Source of the DNA: Lactuca virosa
Taxonomy: Eukaryota; Streptophyta; Magnoliopsida; Asterales; Asteraceae
Length of the DNA: 64,000 nt
Reading direction: 5' to 3'
NCBI GenBank assembly: GCA_928212115.1
Contig: CAKMRJ010005745.1
Location: forward strand, 103,051,945 to 103,115,944
A model generated the notes under the pieces. That model was not told where the DNA came from. It worked only from the letters and a program-made list of their open reading frames with translations, and made no database searches. This document shows, one piece after another, positions 22,156 to 35,109 of the stretch (its first letter is position 1; each line of letters starts with the position of its first letter). The position numbers were made by a program, and so were the translations under genes.

Positions 22156-22959
22156 AACCCAAAATCAATTGGGGGCGGGGGAATGAGGGCGGGGACAGGG
22201 GTAATAAAGGGGATTTGGGGGAGGGGGCGAGGATCGAAAGGCTGAACATTTCAGGGGCGGGGGTGGGGACGGGGGAACAGGGAAATTTCAGGGGTGGGGG
22301 CGGGGGATGCACTCCTCGTCCCGTTTGCCCCCGTTGATATCCCTAGATGAAACTCAGTTGTTCAAACTAAACAGAAGATCATTCAGTACACGACAATCTG
22401 GACGCGCCTTATCAACATATTACAATGAGTTAGTGAGCATCTTCCAAGAAATCGATACTCGCTTAACCACCCAAGAAGAATCAGTGGGCGAAACTGTCTA
22501 TGTGAACAACACCATATCTCGTTTCCGTGTGCATATCTTCCTGGCTGGACTGGACCCTGAATTCAATCAGGCTCGAAGTGAAATTCTCAGAAAAGATCCT
22601 CCTATTAGTTTGGAATCCTGTTATGCCTATATCCGGAAAGATCAAAGCCAAAGACAGACCACAGAGGAACAAAAACATGAACCTGATAGCATGGTTCATT
22701 TGGCTACTAGAAATCGTATTAAAAAAGGAAAGAATTCGAACAGCAAAGGAAACACACACACATGCACACATTGTGGGGAAGAGGGACAATCCAAGCTCAG
22801 ATTCTATGAGATTATTGGGTACCCCGAATTGTGGGACTTCACAAAGAAACCCCGTAAGTAGATCAGCCAAACTACTGTTGCCACAACTCCTCAATATAAT
22901 GAACCGAACGTCCTGCTCACACATCCACTCACACCGGTATGTCTCAAAGTAACCTTACT

Positions 22960-25900
22960 TGAAATGATACTTGGATAATAGATACAGGGGCAACCGATCA
23001 CATAATTAATAACTCATCAAAGTTGATTACCTCACACATCCCTAAACAACCTAAGGTACGTACAGCAAATGGAGGTATGGCACCTGCTACAGTGAAGGGT
23101 CCGTAAAATTGTCTAGTATAATGGACTTAGATACATTCCTAGTAGTACCTTCCTTATCCTCAAATTTATTATATGTTAGTCAAATAACTGAGGCTTTAAA
23201 TTGTTATGTGATTTTTGGGCCAAACAACTGTGTGTTTCAGGATATAGTGACTCATGGGATTCTTGGTTATGGTACTAGACGGGGACGACTATATTACTTT
23301 GAAGAGAATCATCAAAGTCAAGCTCTTAATACTGGGATTAGGCAAGAAAATAAATTTGTGGCATGGCTGTGGCACCGAAGACTAGGACATTTATTATTTT
23401 CGTATCTTAGGAAGTTAAAACCAAATTTATTTTTGAATGTAATGGAGAAGAGTTCAAATGTGGTGTGTGTGAGTTAGCCAAAAGCAAACACGTCTCCTAT
23501 TTTTCTAGTAATAATAAAACCGATGTTCCTTTTATGGTGATTCCCTCTGATGTTTGGGGACCGGAAAAGTTTCCTACACCTAATGGTTCTCAATATTTTG
23601 TGACTTTTATTGACAAATGTACAAGGATGATCTAGAAATCCCTACTTAGAACCAAAGATGAAGTTTACCATGAATTTCAAGAATTACGTCACGTGATTAA
23701 CAAATTGTACAGGAAAGAAATACATGTGTTACAATCAGACAATGGGGGCAAATACATAAACAACAGAATACAACAGTTCTGTAGAGAGAATCACATCAAA
23801 AATCAAACTTCTTGTGCTAGATCTCCTCGACAGAACGGTCGAGCAGAAAGAAGGAACAGGCAAATACTTGAAATTGTAAGGGCATCCTTATTTGATATGA
23901 AAGTACTGCGGAAATATTGGGGAAAGGACGTACGATCCGCAACATACTTGATGAATAGAACTCCCTCAAGTGTCGTCGAATTCAAAACCCCATTACAAAA
24001 AATGCAGGAACTCACAAATATGCCTGAAACCAATGGCCTTGAACCTCGGGTATTTGGATGTAGTGCATATGTCCACCAAAACATAGGGAAGCTTGAACCT
24101 CGAGCTGTCAAATGCATGTTTGTTGGATATGCTGATCAGAAAAAAGGCTACAGATGTTATGATCCCTCAAACAATAAAATGTATGTAACCCGGGATGTCG
24201 CCTTTCATGAATCAGAATCATACTTTGGTAATGAGTCTTCTTGTCAGGGGGAGACGAGTAATAAAACGAATACACATCACCAAATGGAACACAGTGAGTT
24301 CTCTGTTAACAGCCCTATAGACTCACTAATAGAGAGTGAAAATGTTAATTCTGATGTTAATCTTGAAAACGAGTATGATGTTGATCTTGAAAATGACATC
24401 CATTTTGAAAATTATCACAATGAGGCTGAAACAAGTGAAGAAGAACCCGTCGAAGAGCAGAACCAAAACACATATGTTGCCATGCCGGAACCATTATTAA
24501 CTAACAATTCCAAAAATACCCTTGGTGATATTTTGCAGGAACCAGAAACAAGAACAGAATCAAGGTTACCGGCTAGAGCTAACCGAGGAATGCCAAAGAA
24601 GCAGTATGAACCAGACATTAACGTAAAGTCTAAGTACCCAATCAACAACTTCATCTCATCACATCGACTAGCAACCTCCCATGCATTGCTAGTGAAAGAG
24701 TTGTCCACTGTCTCCATTCCTAATCATGTACAAGAAGTCTTGAAAGATTCGAGATGGAAGACTGCCATGAATGATGAGATGGAGGCATTGCAAAAGAATC
24801 AAACATGGGATCTTGTGAAGCTTCCTCCCGGAGAGAAAACAGTTGGGTGTAGGTGGATTTACACCTTTAAGCTAGATGAAAAAGGAAATATTGATCGGTA
24901 TAAAGCGAGGCTAGTCACAAAATTATATACGCAGAAGTACGGAATCGATTATAGTGACACGTTTGCACCTGTAGCGAAGATGAACACGATTAGAATCCTA
25001 GTTTCCATTGCTGCTAATGAAGACTGGCCACTGAAGCAGTTTGATGTAAAGAATGCCTTCCTCAACGGGTATTTAGAAGAAGAGGTGTACATGGATCTAC
25101 CACCGGGGATAAATTGTAGCGGGAAAGTGTGTAGATTAAAAAGAGCATTGTATGGTCTAAAACAATCTCCTCGAGCGTGGTTCAGTCGATTTTCTAATTT
25201 TATGAAGAAGATAGGATATAAACAAAGTGATGCCAATCACACTCTGTTTGTAAAAAACACTGGAAAGATCACTACCTTAATTGTGTATGTGGATGATATG
25301 GTAGTTACCGGAAATGACCCTGATGAGATGAAAGAACTTCAAACCTTACTTGAAAAAGAATTTGAACTCAAGGATCTGGGGCAACTGAAGTATTTTTTGG
25401 GGATAGAGGTAGGAAGGTCAAAAACTGGAATCACAATGTGCCAAAGGAAGTATATACTTGACCTACTCACAGAAACAGGAATGATTGATTGTCGACAAGT
25501 AGAAACACCAATTGAAGTAAATCATAAACTGTCGAATTCCTCATATCAGGTTCCTACAAATAAAGAAAGATATCAAAGACTGGTTGGGAATCTAATCTAC
25601 TTATCTCACACGAGACCGGATATTGTGTATGCTGTGAGTGTAGTTAGTAGGTTCATGCAAGCACCACACGAAGATCACATGAACGCGGTATATCGAATTT
25701 TGAAGTATCTCAAGTCTTCACCTAGGAAAGGATTGTTCTTTGGAAAAAACAAAGGTCATGGGGTATGTGGATATACGGATGCAGAATGGGGTGGTGATCG
25801 TAATGATGGGAAGTCTACGTCTGGATACTTTACGTTCATTTATGGGAATCTTGTCACATAGAGGAGTAAGAAACAGAAGGTGGTGGCAAGATCAAGTGCA

Positions 25901-26217
25901 GAGGCAGAGCTTAGGGGCTTAGTACATGGCATATGTGAGTTACTATGGATAAAACGAGTCCTACGTGATTTGGGAATTGAACAAAAGTTTCCTATGAAGT
26001 TGTATTGTGACAATGAAGCTGCTCTATGAATTTCTAACAATCCAGTGGAACTGGGCAGGCATTTCATTAAAGATCATCTTGAAAAGAGAACGGTTGAACT
26101 TCCACATGTGGCATGTAATGAACAACTTGCAGATATGTTAACAAAGGCAGTTTGCGGAAGAGTGTTTAAGTGCTCTCTTAGCAAGCTGGGAATGAAGGAT
26201 ATACATTCTCCACCTTG
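22960..26217 (+). pseudogene. Copia-2 pol, several breaks
   Basis: Protease motif DTGATDH at 22981-23001, then a stop near 23103. The GAG-pre-integrase (LWHRRLGH, about 23368) ends in a stop at 23475. The integrase start (DVWGPEKF, about 23550) ends at a stop near 23632. The main open frame (23693-25861, 722 codons) covers the integrase second Asp (QSDNGGKYIN), the full RT with YVDDMVV (about 25287) and most of RNase H. A TAG at 25859-25861 sits where Trp is usual. RNase H then continues in frame to 26215 with one further stop near 26027. The RT itself looks complete. LTR divergence and the stops agree on moderate age. Confidence 0.85.
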
Positions 26218-26225
26218 AGGGGGAG

Positions 26226-26438
26226 TGTTGACGAGAGCAAGACCTGGTGTAGATAAGGTCAAACATGGGAAATGGTTGTTATATAAGATAAGTAATTGAT
26301 ATCTTTTCATTAAGGCTGTAAACTAGGATAGTTTGTTATTCTTTGTTTCTTGTATAAATGTATTCCCCTGTTAATTATTGGATATATGAAAAATACGGTA
26401 GAATTCTTCCTCCACAAATACTTGTATTCAGTTTCACA
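26226..26438 (+). repeat. Copia-2 3' LTR
   Basis: 213 bp, about 97-98% identical by eye to 19485-19697; followed by the TSD GCTCG. Confidence 0.9.
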
Positions 26439-26443
26439 GCTCG

Positions 26444-27319
26444 CGGGTCCAGAGTACGGCTAAAAATTTTAATTTTAATCATAATATGTGGGTTTCGGTT
26501 TCTGTTCTGTTTAAAAATTTTAATTGACATCATAATATGTTTCTGTAACTATTCTAATAAATATCAAAATGGTCGGAGAATATGAAATGCCTAATTTGCT
26601 GTTAAATTGGGGTTAATTTAATGCTTGCAAATGCTGCAACTCATCAACATTCTGATTTTGTTATCTCGAGCCGAGTGAATTTATGGAAGATGACACAAAT
26701 AAGCTAAAACATCTATAAGAAAGGTCTTATTCAAGTTGCATAATAGTGATTTGTAATTTCAGTTTATAACAGTTCTCAGATGGAGTCTAATTTTTATTCC
26801 ACACCACTTTTATATATAACGGTAAATGGTCATTACTCTCATTCATACTGGTTATTTTCAAAAGAAACATACTTTTCTCATTTACCACTTTTTGGATATT
26901 GGCATCACTTATCCATACAACAATTTTTTATTCAATACTTACTAAAAAAAAAGTATAGATCATAAACTAACAGAATTCCAGCCTTTCAAAAAACTATTAT
27001 ATATACGTTTGTAAGGTTGTTATCCTATTTGTAATGTTTTAGACTCGTTACTAGTGTAGCACTGTAAATAAAAATATTTACTCTTAACAACAATGTAAAT
27101 GACCATGGACTAAATTAAAATGTACCAACTTGGATTCTTCAAACAAGTCACAATATTGTAATTAATAGAAAAGTTCATTTTTTAGTCATCACAATCCTAG
27201 ACCCAAATAATACCATATCCATTTTCATGGATGCTTGGTGTATTTGAGTCCAGTTTATTATTTGGAATTATATCACATAATTTTGAGGACAAATGAATAT
27301 CAAAAGATATGTATAACAA
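26444..27319. other. AT-rich spacer
   Basis: No gene, transposon end or tandem repeat that I can support. Short frames (for example 26780-26965) look random. Confidence 0.6.
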
Positions 27320-28100
27320 ATACGAATTCCTAAGACTTGCAAGCCTTTGAAGATCTAATTTGGGGCATTCTATTTTGATCCATAATCTTTAATTTGTCTT
27401 ATTGTTCGGTTCAAATTTCATAGAAATTAAGTATTGTATTCCCCCAGCAAATAGACCATAATTTCAAGTAATTAGTTTGTTTTTTTTAGGTGGTTTATAT
27501 CACATGACTTGAGGACCAAATGATATCACAAGATAGGAAAAAATATATAATAAATATAATATCCAAGACTTGTAAGTGTTTGAATGTCTAATTTGTGGCA
27601 ATTTATTCCAATTCATCACCTTTGATTTGTCTTACACAAATTGTCAAGACATTTAAGTCTTTGAAGTCTAATTTTGGGAAATTTATTCAAATTTTTCATC
27701 TTTAATTTGTCTTATACAAATTGTCAAGACTTGTAAGTCTTTGGACGTCTAATATGGGGCAATTTATTCAAATTCTTTAACTTTGATTTGTCTTATACAA
27801 ATTGTCAAGACTTTTAAGTCTTTGAAGTCTAACTTTTGAGAAATTTATTCCAATTTTTTATCTTTCATTTGTCTTATACAAATTGTCAAGACTAGTAAGT
27901 CTTTGAACGTGTAATTTGGGGCAGTTTATTCAAATTCTTTAACTTTAATTTGTCTTATACAAATTGACAAATTGTCACAACTTGTAAGCCTTTAACGTCT
28001 AATATAGGGTAATGTATTCCAATTTTTCATCTTTAATTTGTCTCATACAAATTGTCAAGACTTGTAAGTGGTTGAAAGTCTAATTTGGTTCAGGTTTCAT
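27320..28100 (+). repeat. Tandem repeat array upstream of RLP1
   Basis: About seven diverged copies of a unit near 100-120 bp, recognisable by GACTTGTAAGTCTTTGA, TCTAATTTGGGGCAATTTAT and TTTGTCTTATACAAATTGTC. The same unit recurs at 36740-37010, upstream of the RLP2 promoter. It therefore belongs to the duplicated gene unit and not to a mobile element. Confidence 0.85.
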
Positions 28101-28194
28101 TGAAATGAATTATTGTATGCCCCACACAAATAATATACCACCAATTTGAGGCCATCCACTAGAATCCTTGATCTTCACTGTCAAGAGTAGAGAC

Positions 28195-28202
28195 TATATA
28201 AG
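28195..28202 (+). promoter_or_regulatory. TATA box of RLP1
   Basis: TATATAAG lies 75 bp before the ATG at 28270. The surrounding block (about 28150-28330) is matched at 56870-57080 before RLP2 with the same spacing. Confidence 0.7.
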
Positions 28203-30292
28203 CCATCACAGGCGCAGTTCATATATGCATCAATACAAATAACAAAATTTCAGTATTTGCATCTACATCATGTATCCTTGTGTTTTCATAAATTTCTCAC
28301 CTATCTTGCTATTTCTTGAGACAACTGCCAACCAGTTGGTAGCAGTGGGAGGAGTAGGAGATGATAATGGTGTTGTGAACAAGTGTTTGGATCAGGAGAG
28401 ACATGCTTTCCTTTATTTCAAATCTCTCCTTCAAGACCCTGATGGTCGTCTCATGACATGGACAGCTGAAGAAGAAGACTGTTGTAGATGGTTTGGAGTA
28501 ACGTGCAATAACCAAACAGGTCATGTTGCAGAGCTTGATATCAGCCACTGTAATCTTGGAGGTGAGATTAGTCATGCGTTGCTTAATTTAAGCAATTTGA
28601 TTATTCTTGATCTTTCCTACAATTCTTTTCATGGAACCATTCCCACCTTTATTGGTTCCATGACTCGATTAAGGTCCCTCACCCTCCATCACAATAATCT
28701 TAATGGAACCATGAACCATCCCCAGGTCCTTTGGTTCCTTGACCAAATTGATGTACCTTGATCTTTCCTATAACTCTCTTTATGGAATCATTCCTCCAGA
28801 GTTTGGAAATCTCACCTACCTGAAAGAGCTTTTTCTTGAATCTGTTGGAAGATGTGAAGTTGAAAACCTAAATTGGTTGTCTCATCTTTCTCACTTGGAG
28901 GAGCTTAGAATGGATGGGATTTCCCTAGCCAAACAAAATCATTGGGTAGATGTAATGTTGAGTCTGAGAAAACTATCATATTTAAGTTTAGATGGATGTA
29001 AGCTCTCACAGGTCATGTATCCATATTCTTCTTCATTTCTCAACTCTTCTTCATCTATTCATACCCTTTCACTTGCAAACAACAATCTCACCTCATCCAT
29101 GTACAGTTGGTTGTTCCCACTAACCAGCAATAAGCTTCGTGTTCTTTATCTCTCACATAACATGTTAGATGGGATACCCAAATACTTTTCTAACCTATGT
29201 AGTTTAGAATGGTTAGACTTTGTCAACAACTCGGCTGCTGTCAAATTTCCTGATTTTCTTAACAACTTATCTGGATGCACATCCCTCACATTGCAATGGT
29301 TGGGTGCATCTTATAACCAGTTTACAGGGTCATTGTCTGATGATATCGAAAAGTTTTCATCACTAAAATATTTGTACATATCGAATAATCAATTAAATGG
29401 CACTATAAGTGAGAAATTGTGGGAATTACCCAGGATTAAAGTTATTGACGTTTCTTCAAATTTTCTTAGAGGTTCCATCTCTGAAAATATTGGAAAGTCA
29501 AAGGCTGTTACTATATTTCTTTCAGAAAACCCACTCCAAGGAGTTCCTTCCACAAGTCACTTGTCAAACCTTTCTTATGTAGAGTTTATAGATATGAGCT
29601 CTTGCAATCTAGGGCCTCGTTTCCCCAAATGGACTCAAACACTGAAAAACCTTACCCGTCTTCATATTTCCAATGCTAGCATTTCAGACACAATTCCTCT
29701 GGAGTTTTGGGATGCATGGCCTTCTAAATTAAGATATTTGAATCTCTCTTCCAACAACATCTTAGGGGAAGCAGCAGATTTATCATCAAATTTTGCCAAC
29801 AACTCAGTGATTGATTTGAGTTCCAACAAATTTTATGGTACGATACAGAATATCTCCTCAGCTGTGGCATTGTTAAACCTTTCCAAAAACAAATTTAGTG
29901 GAGGAATGATACAAATACGTATAAGGGGACCACAAGAGAGGACACACAAAAACCACTATTGGTATATTCTAGAAAGGGGAGGAGGGCAAAAGAGGAAAGT
30001 GGCTAAGAAGTTAGTTATCCCAGCAGAGAGAAATAAATAGAGCGGGGAATAATTTCTGGATGTCATCATGTTATTTTTGCTGTAATTGTATTGGCTCCTA
30101 AAATTCTGTTTTCAGTGAGAGAGGGACCATTCCCTGGGCAATCTTCGGATTGATTAATCAAATACACTCGTTCCTCTTGATTCCATCCTTCATCTTGCAT
30201 TGTGTATTACATTTTCTTATTTCACCATTACGAAGCTTAACATCACCCTTATCATTGGTCCGACCTGCTGCTGATCTGCTGGAACTGTGGCT

Positions 30293-31662
30293 ATGGCGAC
30301 TACTCGCTCTGCTACCCAACGTTTGGATGATCACGATGAGTTGCTTTCCAACATTCAAGCTGACATCACAGAAGTCAAACTGCATATGGATGCGATGCAC
30401 AACAATATGCAGAAAGCGCAACAGGAGAATGCCAAAGTGCAACAGGAGAATGCCACTTTTCAAAAAGCAGTATCAACCTGGATGAAGAATCAGGAGAAAC
30501 AATCCTTTGCCGCAGGATCTGGTGCGTCCGGATCTGATATCCTTTTTCCACAAACTCCTCCATTACTGTCCGGATCTACTCTTACCCCGGGGGAAGATCG
30601 GCCCATGCCACCCGATTTTATCACGCCACCACCTTCCGGTCTTCCATGGACGGTGAAGAAAATCAAATTGCCTGAGTTTAATGGTTTCGATCCTCAAGGG
30701 TGGATTCAGAAGGCGACGCTCTTCTTTGAAATCAATGGTACCCCTTCCCATTTTCGTTTACGATTGGCACAGTTGAGTATGGTTGGTGTTGCGCAACACT
30801 GGTTCACAATTGTGCGACAACTTCACCAAGATCTGACATGGGAGCAATTTCAGACGGAGCTTCTCCAACGATTTAGCGGTTTGGAGCTACAAAATCCCTA
30901 TGAACAACTTGCATCCATCCAGCAGTCTGACTCCATTTTGGACTACATTGACGATTTCGAATATCTACTGTCGCTTGTTCCCAAACTACCCGAGCCCAAT
31001 CTATTGGGTATTTTATGGCTGGATTACAAGATGAAGTTCGCCGTTGGGTTCGTTTGCAACGTCCTCGATCGACTATGGAGGTCCTGTATGCCGCCAAGGA
31101 TGTGGACGATCTTTTCCTTCCAACGTCCGGTAATGTTTCTCAGACCCGATTTCGCTATTTGAACCGTTTTGGGGTGTCCAATGGATTTTTTCCGGAACCC
31201 AATACAGTGTTGGGTCGTTCTGAAATTACAAGGCCCATTACTTCTCAAATGAATGACAAAACATTTGTGGGACGTAAGGATTCCAGTCGGCCTCTTTTCC
31301 CTAAGTCGTCATCCTCTCCTTCCCCGGCTATAGGGCAAAATCGTGACCGTGGTGTTCGTTCTTTGACGCGTACTGAATGGGAAGAACGTTGGAAGAAAGG
31401 GCTATGTTTTCGTTGTGGCTTACAATATGGGCCGACTCATAAGTGCGCTGCGGGGAAGTTGCGAATCTTACTGTTGGGCGATGATGAAGACAACGACGAC
31501 ACAGAGGACCAACTACGAGTTATGGGGAATTGTTTCTCCGACAATCCGGAGATTGAAAGAGTTATGGGGAATTGTTTCTCCGTCAATCCGGAGATTGAAA
31601 TACCAGTTGAAGGTGTGTGTTCCGCCTTGGAATTTTCTGGAATCTCAAACGAGATACCATAG
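30293..31662 (+). pseudogene. Chromovirus gag, one frameshift
   Basis: Starts at the ATG 30293. The first part has a coiled coil with a seven-residue near-repeat (KAQQENA, KVQQENA), a proline-rich linker, and the retrotransposon Gag domain (WIQKATLFFEIN ... QHWFTIVRQL). A one-base shift near 31005 moves the rest to another frame (MAGLQDEVRRWVRL), which continues through a CX2C-type knuckle (CFRCGLQYGPTHKC, about 31408) to a stop at 31660. A short direct duplication encodes VMGNCFSDNPEIE twice with small changes (about 31518-31600). Confidence 0.8.
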
Positions 31663-31663
31663 G

Positions 31664-34600
31664 GGGTAACACCCTCAAGTTTGACGGTGCAATTGGGGGT
31701 ATTCCGACAATCATTTTGGTGGATAATGGTGCAACCCACAATTTCATCTCTCGACAATTGGTGGTGGCTCTCAGTCTCGCTTCGGTGGGTTTTTCGGGCA
31801 TCAGAATCAAATTGGGTGATGGGTTTGTTGTTCACGTTACAGAGAGGTGTCTGGGATTGCAAATTCAGATTGGACCGTGTGTTTTGTGGTCAACGCCCTT
31901 GTGTTTGATACAGGGAATTCTGATTTGATATTAGGCATGTCGTGGCTGAATTCTTTGGGTGAAGTCATTCACAATTGGAAGGAGGCTTGGATGAAGTTTG
32001 TATGGGAGGGCCGGGAAATTGTCCTTCAAGGACTACCTACAGGTCAACGATCTCAAACCTCCTTACACAAATGGTTGGATTTGCAAAACCATCTTTCTGA
32101 TGAACAACTTGATCTCCGTTCTGACCATTTTTCTGCCCTGTTGGAGGTGGGACAACAGGAGGAACTTCAACAGATATTGGAACAATTCACCACGGTTTTT
32201 CAAAGCCCTACGGGTCTTCCCCCATCACGCCCACATGACCATTGCATTAATCTGATGCATCCTCACAATCCGATTTGCGTTCGACCCCACAGGTATCCAC
32301 ATATGCAGAAGGCAGAAATTGAAAAACAAGTTGCTGAATTGTTATCTTTAGGGATGATCCGTCCTAGTAGAAGTGCGTAGTCAAGCCCTGTCATTCTCGT
32401 GCGTAAAAAGGATGACTCCTGGCGTATGTGTGTGGATTATCGAGCACTTAACAAAGCCACCATTCCCCACAAGTTTTCGATTCCGGTTGTTGAAGAACTC
32501 CTTGACGAGTTGCATGGTGCCGCTTTCTTCTCCAAATTGGATTTGAAGTCTGGATACAATCAGATACAATCAGATTCGGATGCATCCTGATAGTATAGAC
32601 AAAACTGCTTTTCGGACTCATGAGGGACATTATGAGTATCTTGTCATGCCGTTCGGTTTAATGAATGCTCCTTCAACTTTTCAAGCGGTGATGAATGAGG
32701 TTTTTCGTCCTCTGTTACGTCGCAAAGTGGTAATTTTCTTTGATGACATTCTTGTTTATAGTGCTACCTGGAATGATCACTTGCACGATTTGTCTTCTGT
32801 TTTGAGCATTCTATTACAGCACCAATTTGTGGTCAATAAAAAAATGCCATTTTGGGCAAACTTCTGTTGATTATCTGGGCCATATTATTGATGGGAAAGG
32901 TGTTACCATGGACCCTAGCAAAATTGCAGATGTCGTGGACTGGCCTGTTCCAAAGAATATTAAGGGTTTACGTGGTTTTCTTGGGCTTACGGGTTATTAC
33001 CGGAAATTTGTTAAGAATTATGGAAGCATTGCGAGACCTCTAACCAACTTAACAAAGAAGGATGCTTTCCTTTGGCATGATGAAGCTCAAATTGCTTTTG
33101 AACAACTCAAACACGCCCTGGTGACTGCTCCTCTACTGGCTCTTCCGGATTTCAATTCTCCGTTTGTGGTCGAATGTGACGCTTCTGGTCGAGGAATTGG
33201 GGCAGTGCTCATGCAAAACAACCGTCCCCTTGCTTACTTCAGTAAAGCTTTAAGTGACAGAAATCTCGCAAAGTCAGCTTATGAAAGAGAAATTATGGCT
33301 TTAGTTTTGGTTGTTCAACATTGGCGGGCCTACTTATTGGGCACAACTTTTGTGGTGTATACTGATCAGAAGAGTCTTAAGTTCTTACTTCAACAACGAA
33401 TTACAACTCCGGACCAACAGAATTGGGTTGCAAAACTACTTGGATTCAATTTTGAAATCCAATACAAACCGGAACGTGAGAATAGGGCGGCGGATGCCCT
33501 ATCTCGACGGGACAACGATGGTGATCTGTCTCAAATGGTTTCTGCACCCGTATGGACTCAAGGCGCTCAATTGGTCGCCGAGGCACAGGCGGATATGGAG
33601 ATCCAAAATCTCATTCGTTTCTGTGGTGAAAACCCCTCCCGACACCCATGTTTCACAGTTAAACAAGGAATTCTTTACTATAAGGACCGTTTGGTTATAG
33701 CTCGCAATTCCAAATTCATTCCCGACTTATTACACGAGTTCCACACATCCGTTTCAGGAGGTCACTCCGGATACTACCGTACTTATCGTCGCTTTGCCAG
33801 CAACTTATATTGGCCAGGAATGATTGGGCGTGTGAAGGAATTTGTACGTGCTTGTGATGTATGTCAACGATGTAAAGCTAGTTCGTTGGTTCCGGGTGGG
33901 CTATTACAACCGTTGGAGATTCCTACTGCTGTGTGGGAAGACTTATCTATGGATTTCATTACGGGTTTACCTAAGTCAAAAGGGTTTGATACAATTCTTG
34001 CCGTGGTGGATCGTTTATCTAAATACATCCATTTTCTCCTTCTTAAACATCCGTATACGGCAAAGTCAGTCGCGGAATTATTTGTTCGGGAGGTAATTCG
34101 TCTTCATGGCATTCCTAAATCCATAGTGAGCGATCGAGACCCTTTATTTATTAGCAATTTTTGGAAGGAGATTTGTTGTTTACAGGGAACCAAGTTAAAC
34201 ATGAGCTCAGCCTATCATCCTGAGTCGGATGGACAGACGGAAGTGATTAACCGTTGTCTGGAGGCTTACTTACGTTGTTTCGTTGTGGACCAACCTCGAT
34301 CTTGGGCTATATGGATTCCTTGGGCTGAGTTTTGGTATAACTCCACTTTTCATTGTTCTACTGGTTTGTCCCCTTTTGAGATTGTTTATGGTCGCAAACC
34401 ACCAAATGTCATACAGTTTGTTCTTGGAGAAGTGCGTGTACAGGCTGTCGCCCTGGAAAACAAAGATCGTGATGAGGCTTTAAAGCAGTTACGCATCCAT
34501 TTGGCTCAAGCTCAGCACCAGATGAAGATATCAGCTGATAAGAAGCATCGGGAGGTACAATTCACGGTGGGAGAATGGATCTATGTGAAGTTAAAACCTT

Positions 34601-35109
34601 ACCGACAAATGTCAGTATCCCGTCGAATCCATCCTAAACTGGCTGCGAAGTTTTTCGGTCAGTTTTAGATTGCAGACAAAGTGGGTCCAGTCGCGTATAA
34701 GCTTCATTTACCTCACACTTCTAAAATACATCCAGTATTTCATGTTTCACTTTTGAAAAAGGCTGTTCAAGCTCCTACAGAAAAGGTGTTACCTCTTGAG
34801 TTAGAAATGGGATTGGATGACATAGTACAACCAAAGACTGTGCTGGCCACTCGTGTTATTCAGGATCACGAAGCTGAGATGGAACAATGGTTAATTCAGT
34901 GGGAAGGACAGGACGAGGAGAATGCTACTTGGGAAGATGCTGCAATGATTAAAGGCCAGTTTCCTAACTTGAGTCTTGAGGACAAGACTCCTTTTGAAGG
35001 AGGGAGTAATGATACAAATACGTATAAGGGGACCACAAGAGAGGTCACACAAAAACCACTATTGGTATATTCTAGAAAGGGGAGGAGGGCAAAAGAGGAA
35101 AGTGGCTAA
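31664..35109 (+). pseudogene. Chromovirus pol with C-terminal chromodomain
   Basis: The protease reads VDNGATHNF (about 31720), so the residue after the catalytic Asp is Asn where Ser or Thr is the rule. The RT spans about 32250-32900 with stops at 32378 and near 32588 and frame changes; its active site FFDDILVYS is intact (about 32736). RNase H, the zinc-binding HHCC (CDVCQRC, about 33855) and the integrase core (SMDFITGLP, SDRDPLF, then the Glu region) are open in 32863-34668. A TAG at 34666 interrupts, and the frame goes on to the chromodomain (34831-34980; EQWLIQWEG, ATWED), which would target insertion to methylated-histone chromatin. Confidence 0.85.

Larger units (their letters stand above)
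20128..22345 (+). mobile_element. Non-autonomous hAT element (hAT-2) carrying a TRIM
   Basis: 2,218 bp with ends TAGGGATGTCAA and, inverted, TAGGGATATCAA, flanked by the 8-bp TSD GATGAAAC (20120-20127 and 22346-22353). TAGGG-type termini and an 8-bp TSD are hAT hallmarks. Both subterminal zones (about 20140-20300 and 22165-22330) are extremely rich in runs such as GGGGGCGGGGG on one strand or the other. No transposase is present. A complete small LTR element occupies the middle (20553-22155). Confidence 0.9.
19760..22860 (+). pseudogene. Copia-2 gag, split by hAT-2
   Basis: Part one (19760-20127) starts at ATG and reads a Copia Gag N-terminus (GVIFDDTNYPLWSQLMEMRI). A 12-bp tandem duplication near 20036-20060 and two stops (TAA, TAG) at about 20078 and 20084 follow. 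The reading resumes after hAT-2 at 22354 with SGRALSTYYNELVSIFQEID and continues to a nucleocapsid-like end at about 22760-22860. The zinc knuckle keeps its CX2C pair (CTHC), but the positions that should be His and the last Cys read Gln and Phe. Gag would have packaged the RNA into particles. Confidence 0.8.
19485..26438 (+). mobile_element. Copia-2: complete Ty1/copia element with nested hAT
   Basis: 6,954 bp overall, bounded by GCTCG at 19480-19484 and 26439-26443. The LTRs are short (213 bp each) and differ by about five bases. The PBS TGGTATCAGAGC follows the 5' LTR directly (19698-19709), and the PPT (TTGAGGGGGAG) precedes the 3' LTR. The body proper is about 4.7 kb; the rest is the hAT-2 insertion at 20128-22345. 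gag and pol are both interrupted by stops and frameshifts. Confidence 0.95.

Noticed and set aside
27320..28100. CRISPR-like array or satellite
   Set aside because: Diverged head-to-tail repeats of about 110 bp in an AT-rich gene flank; no spacer structure.
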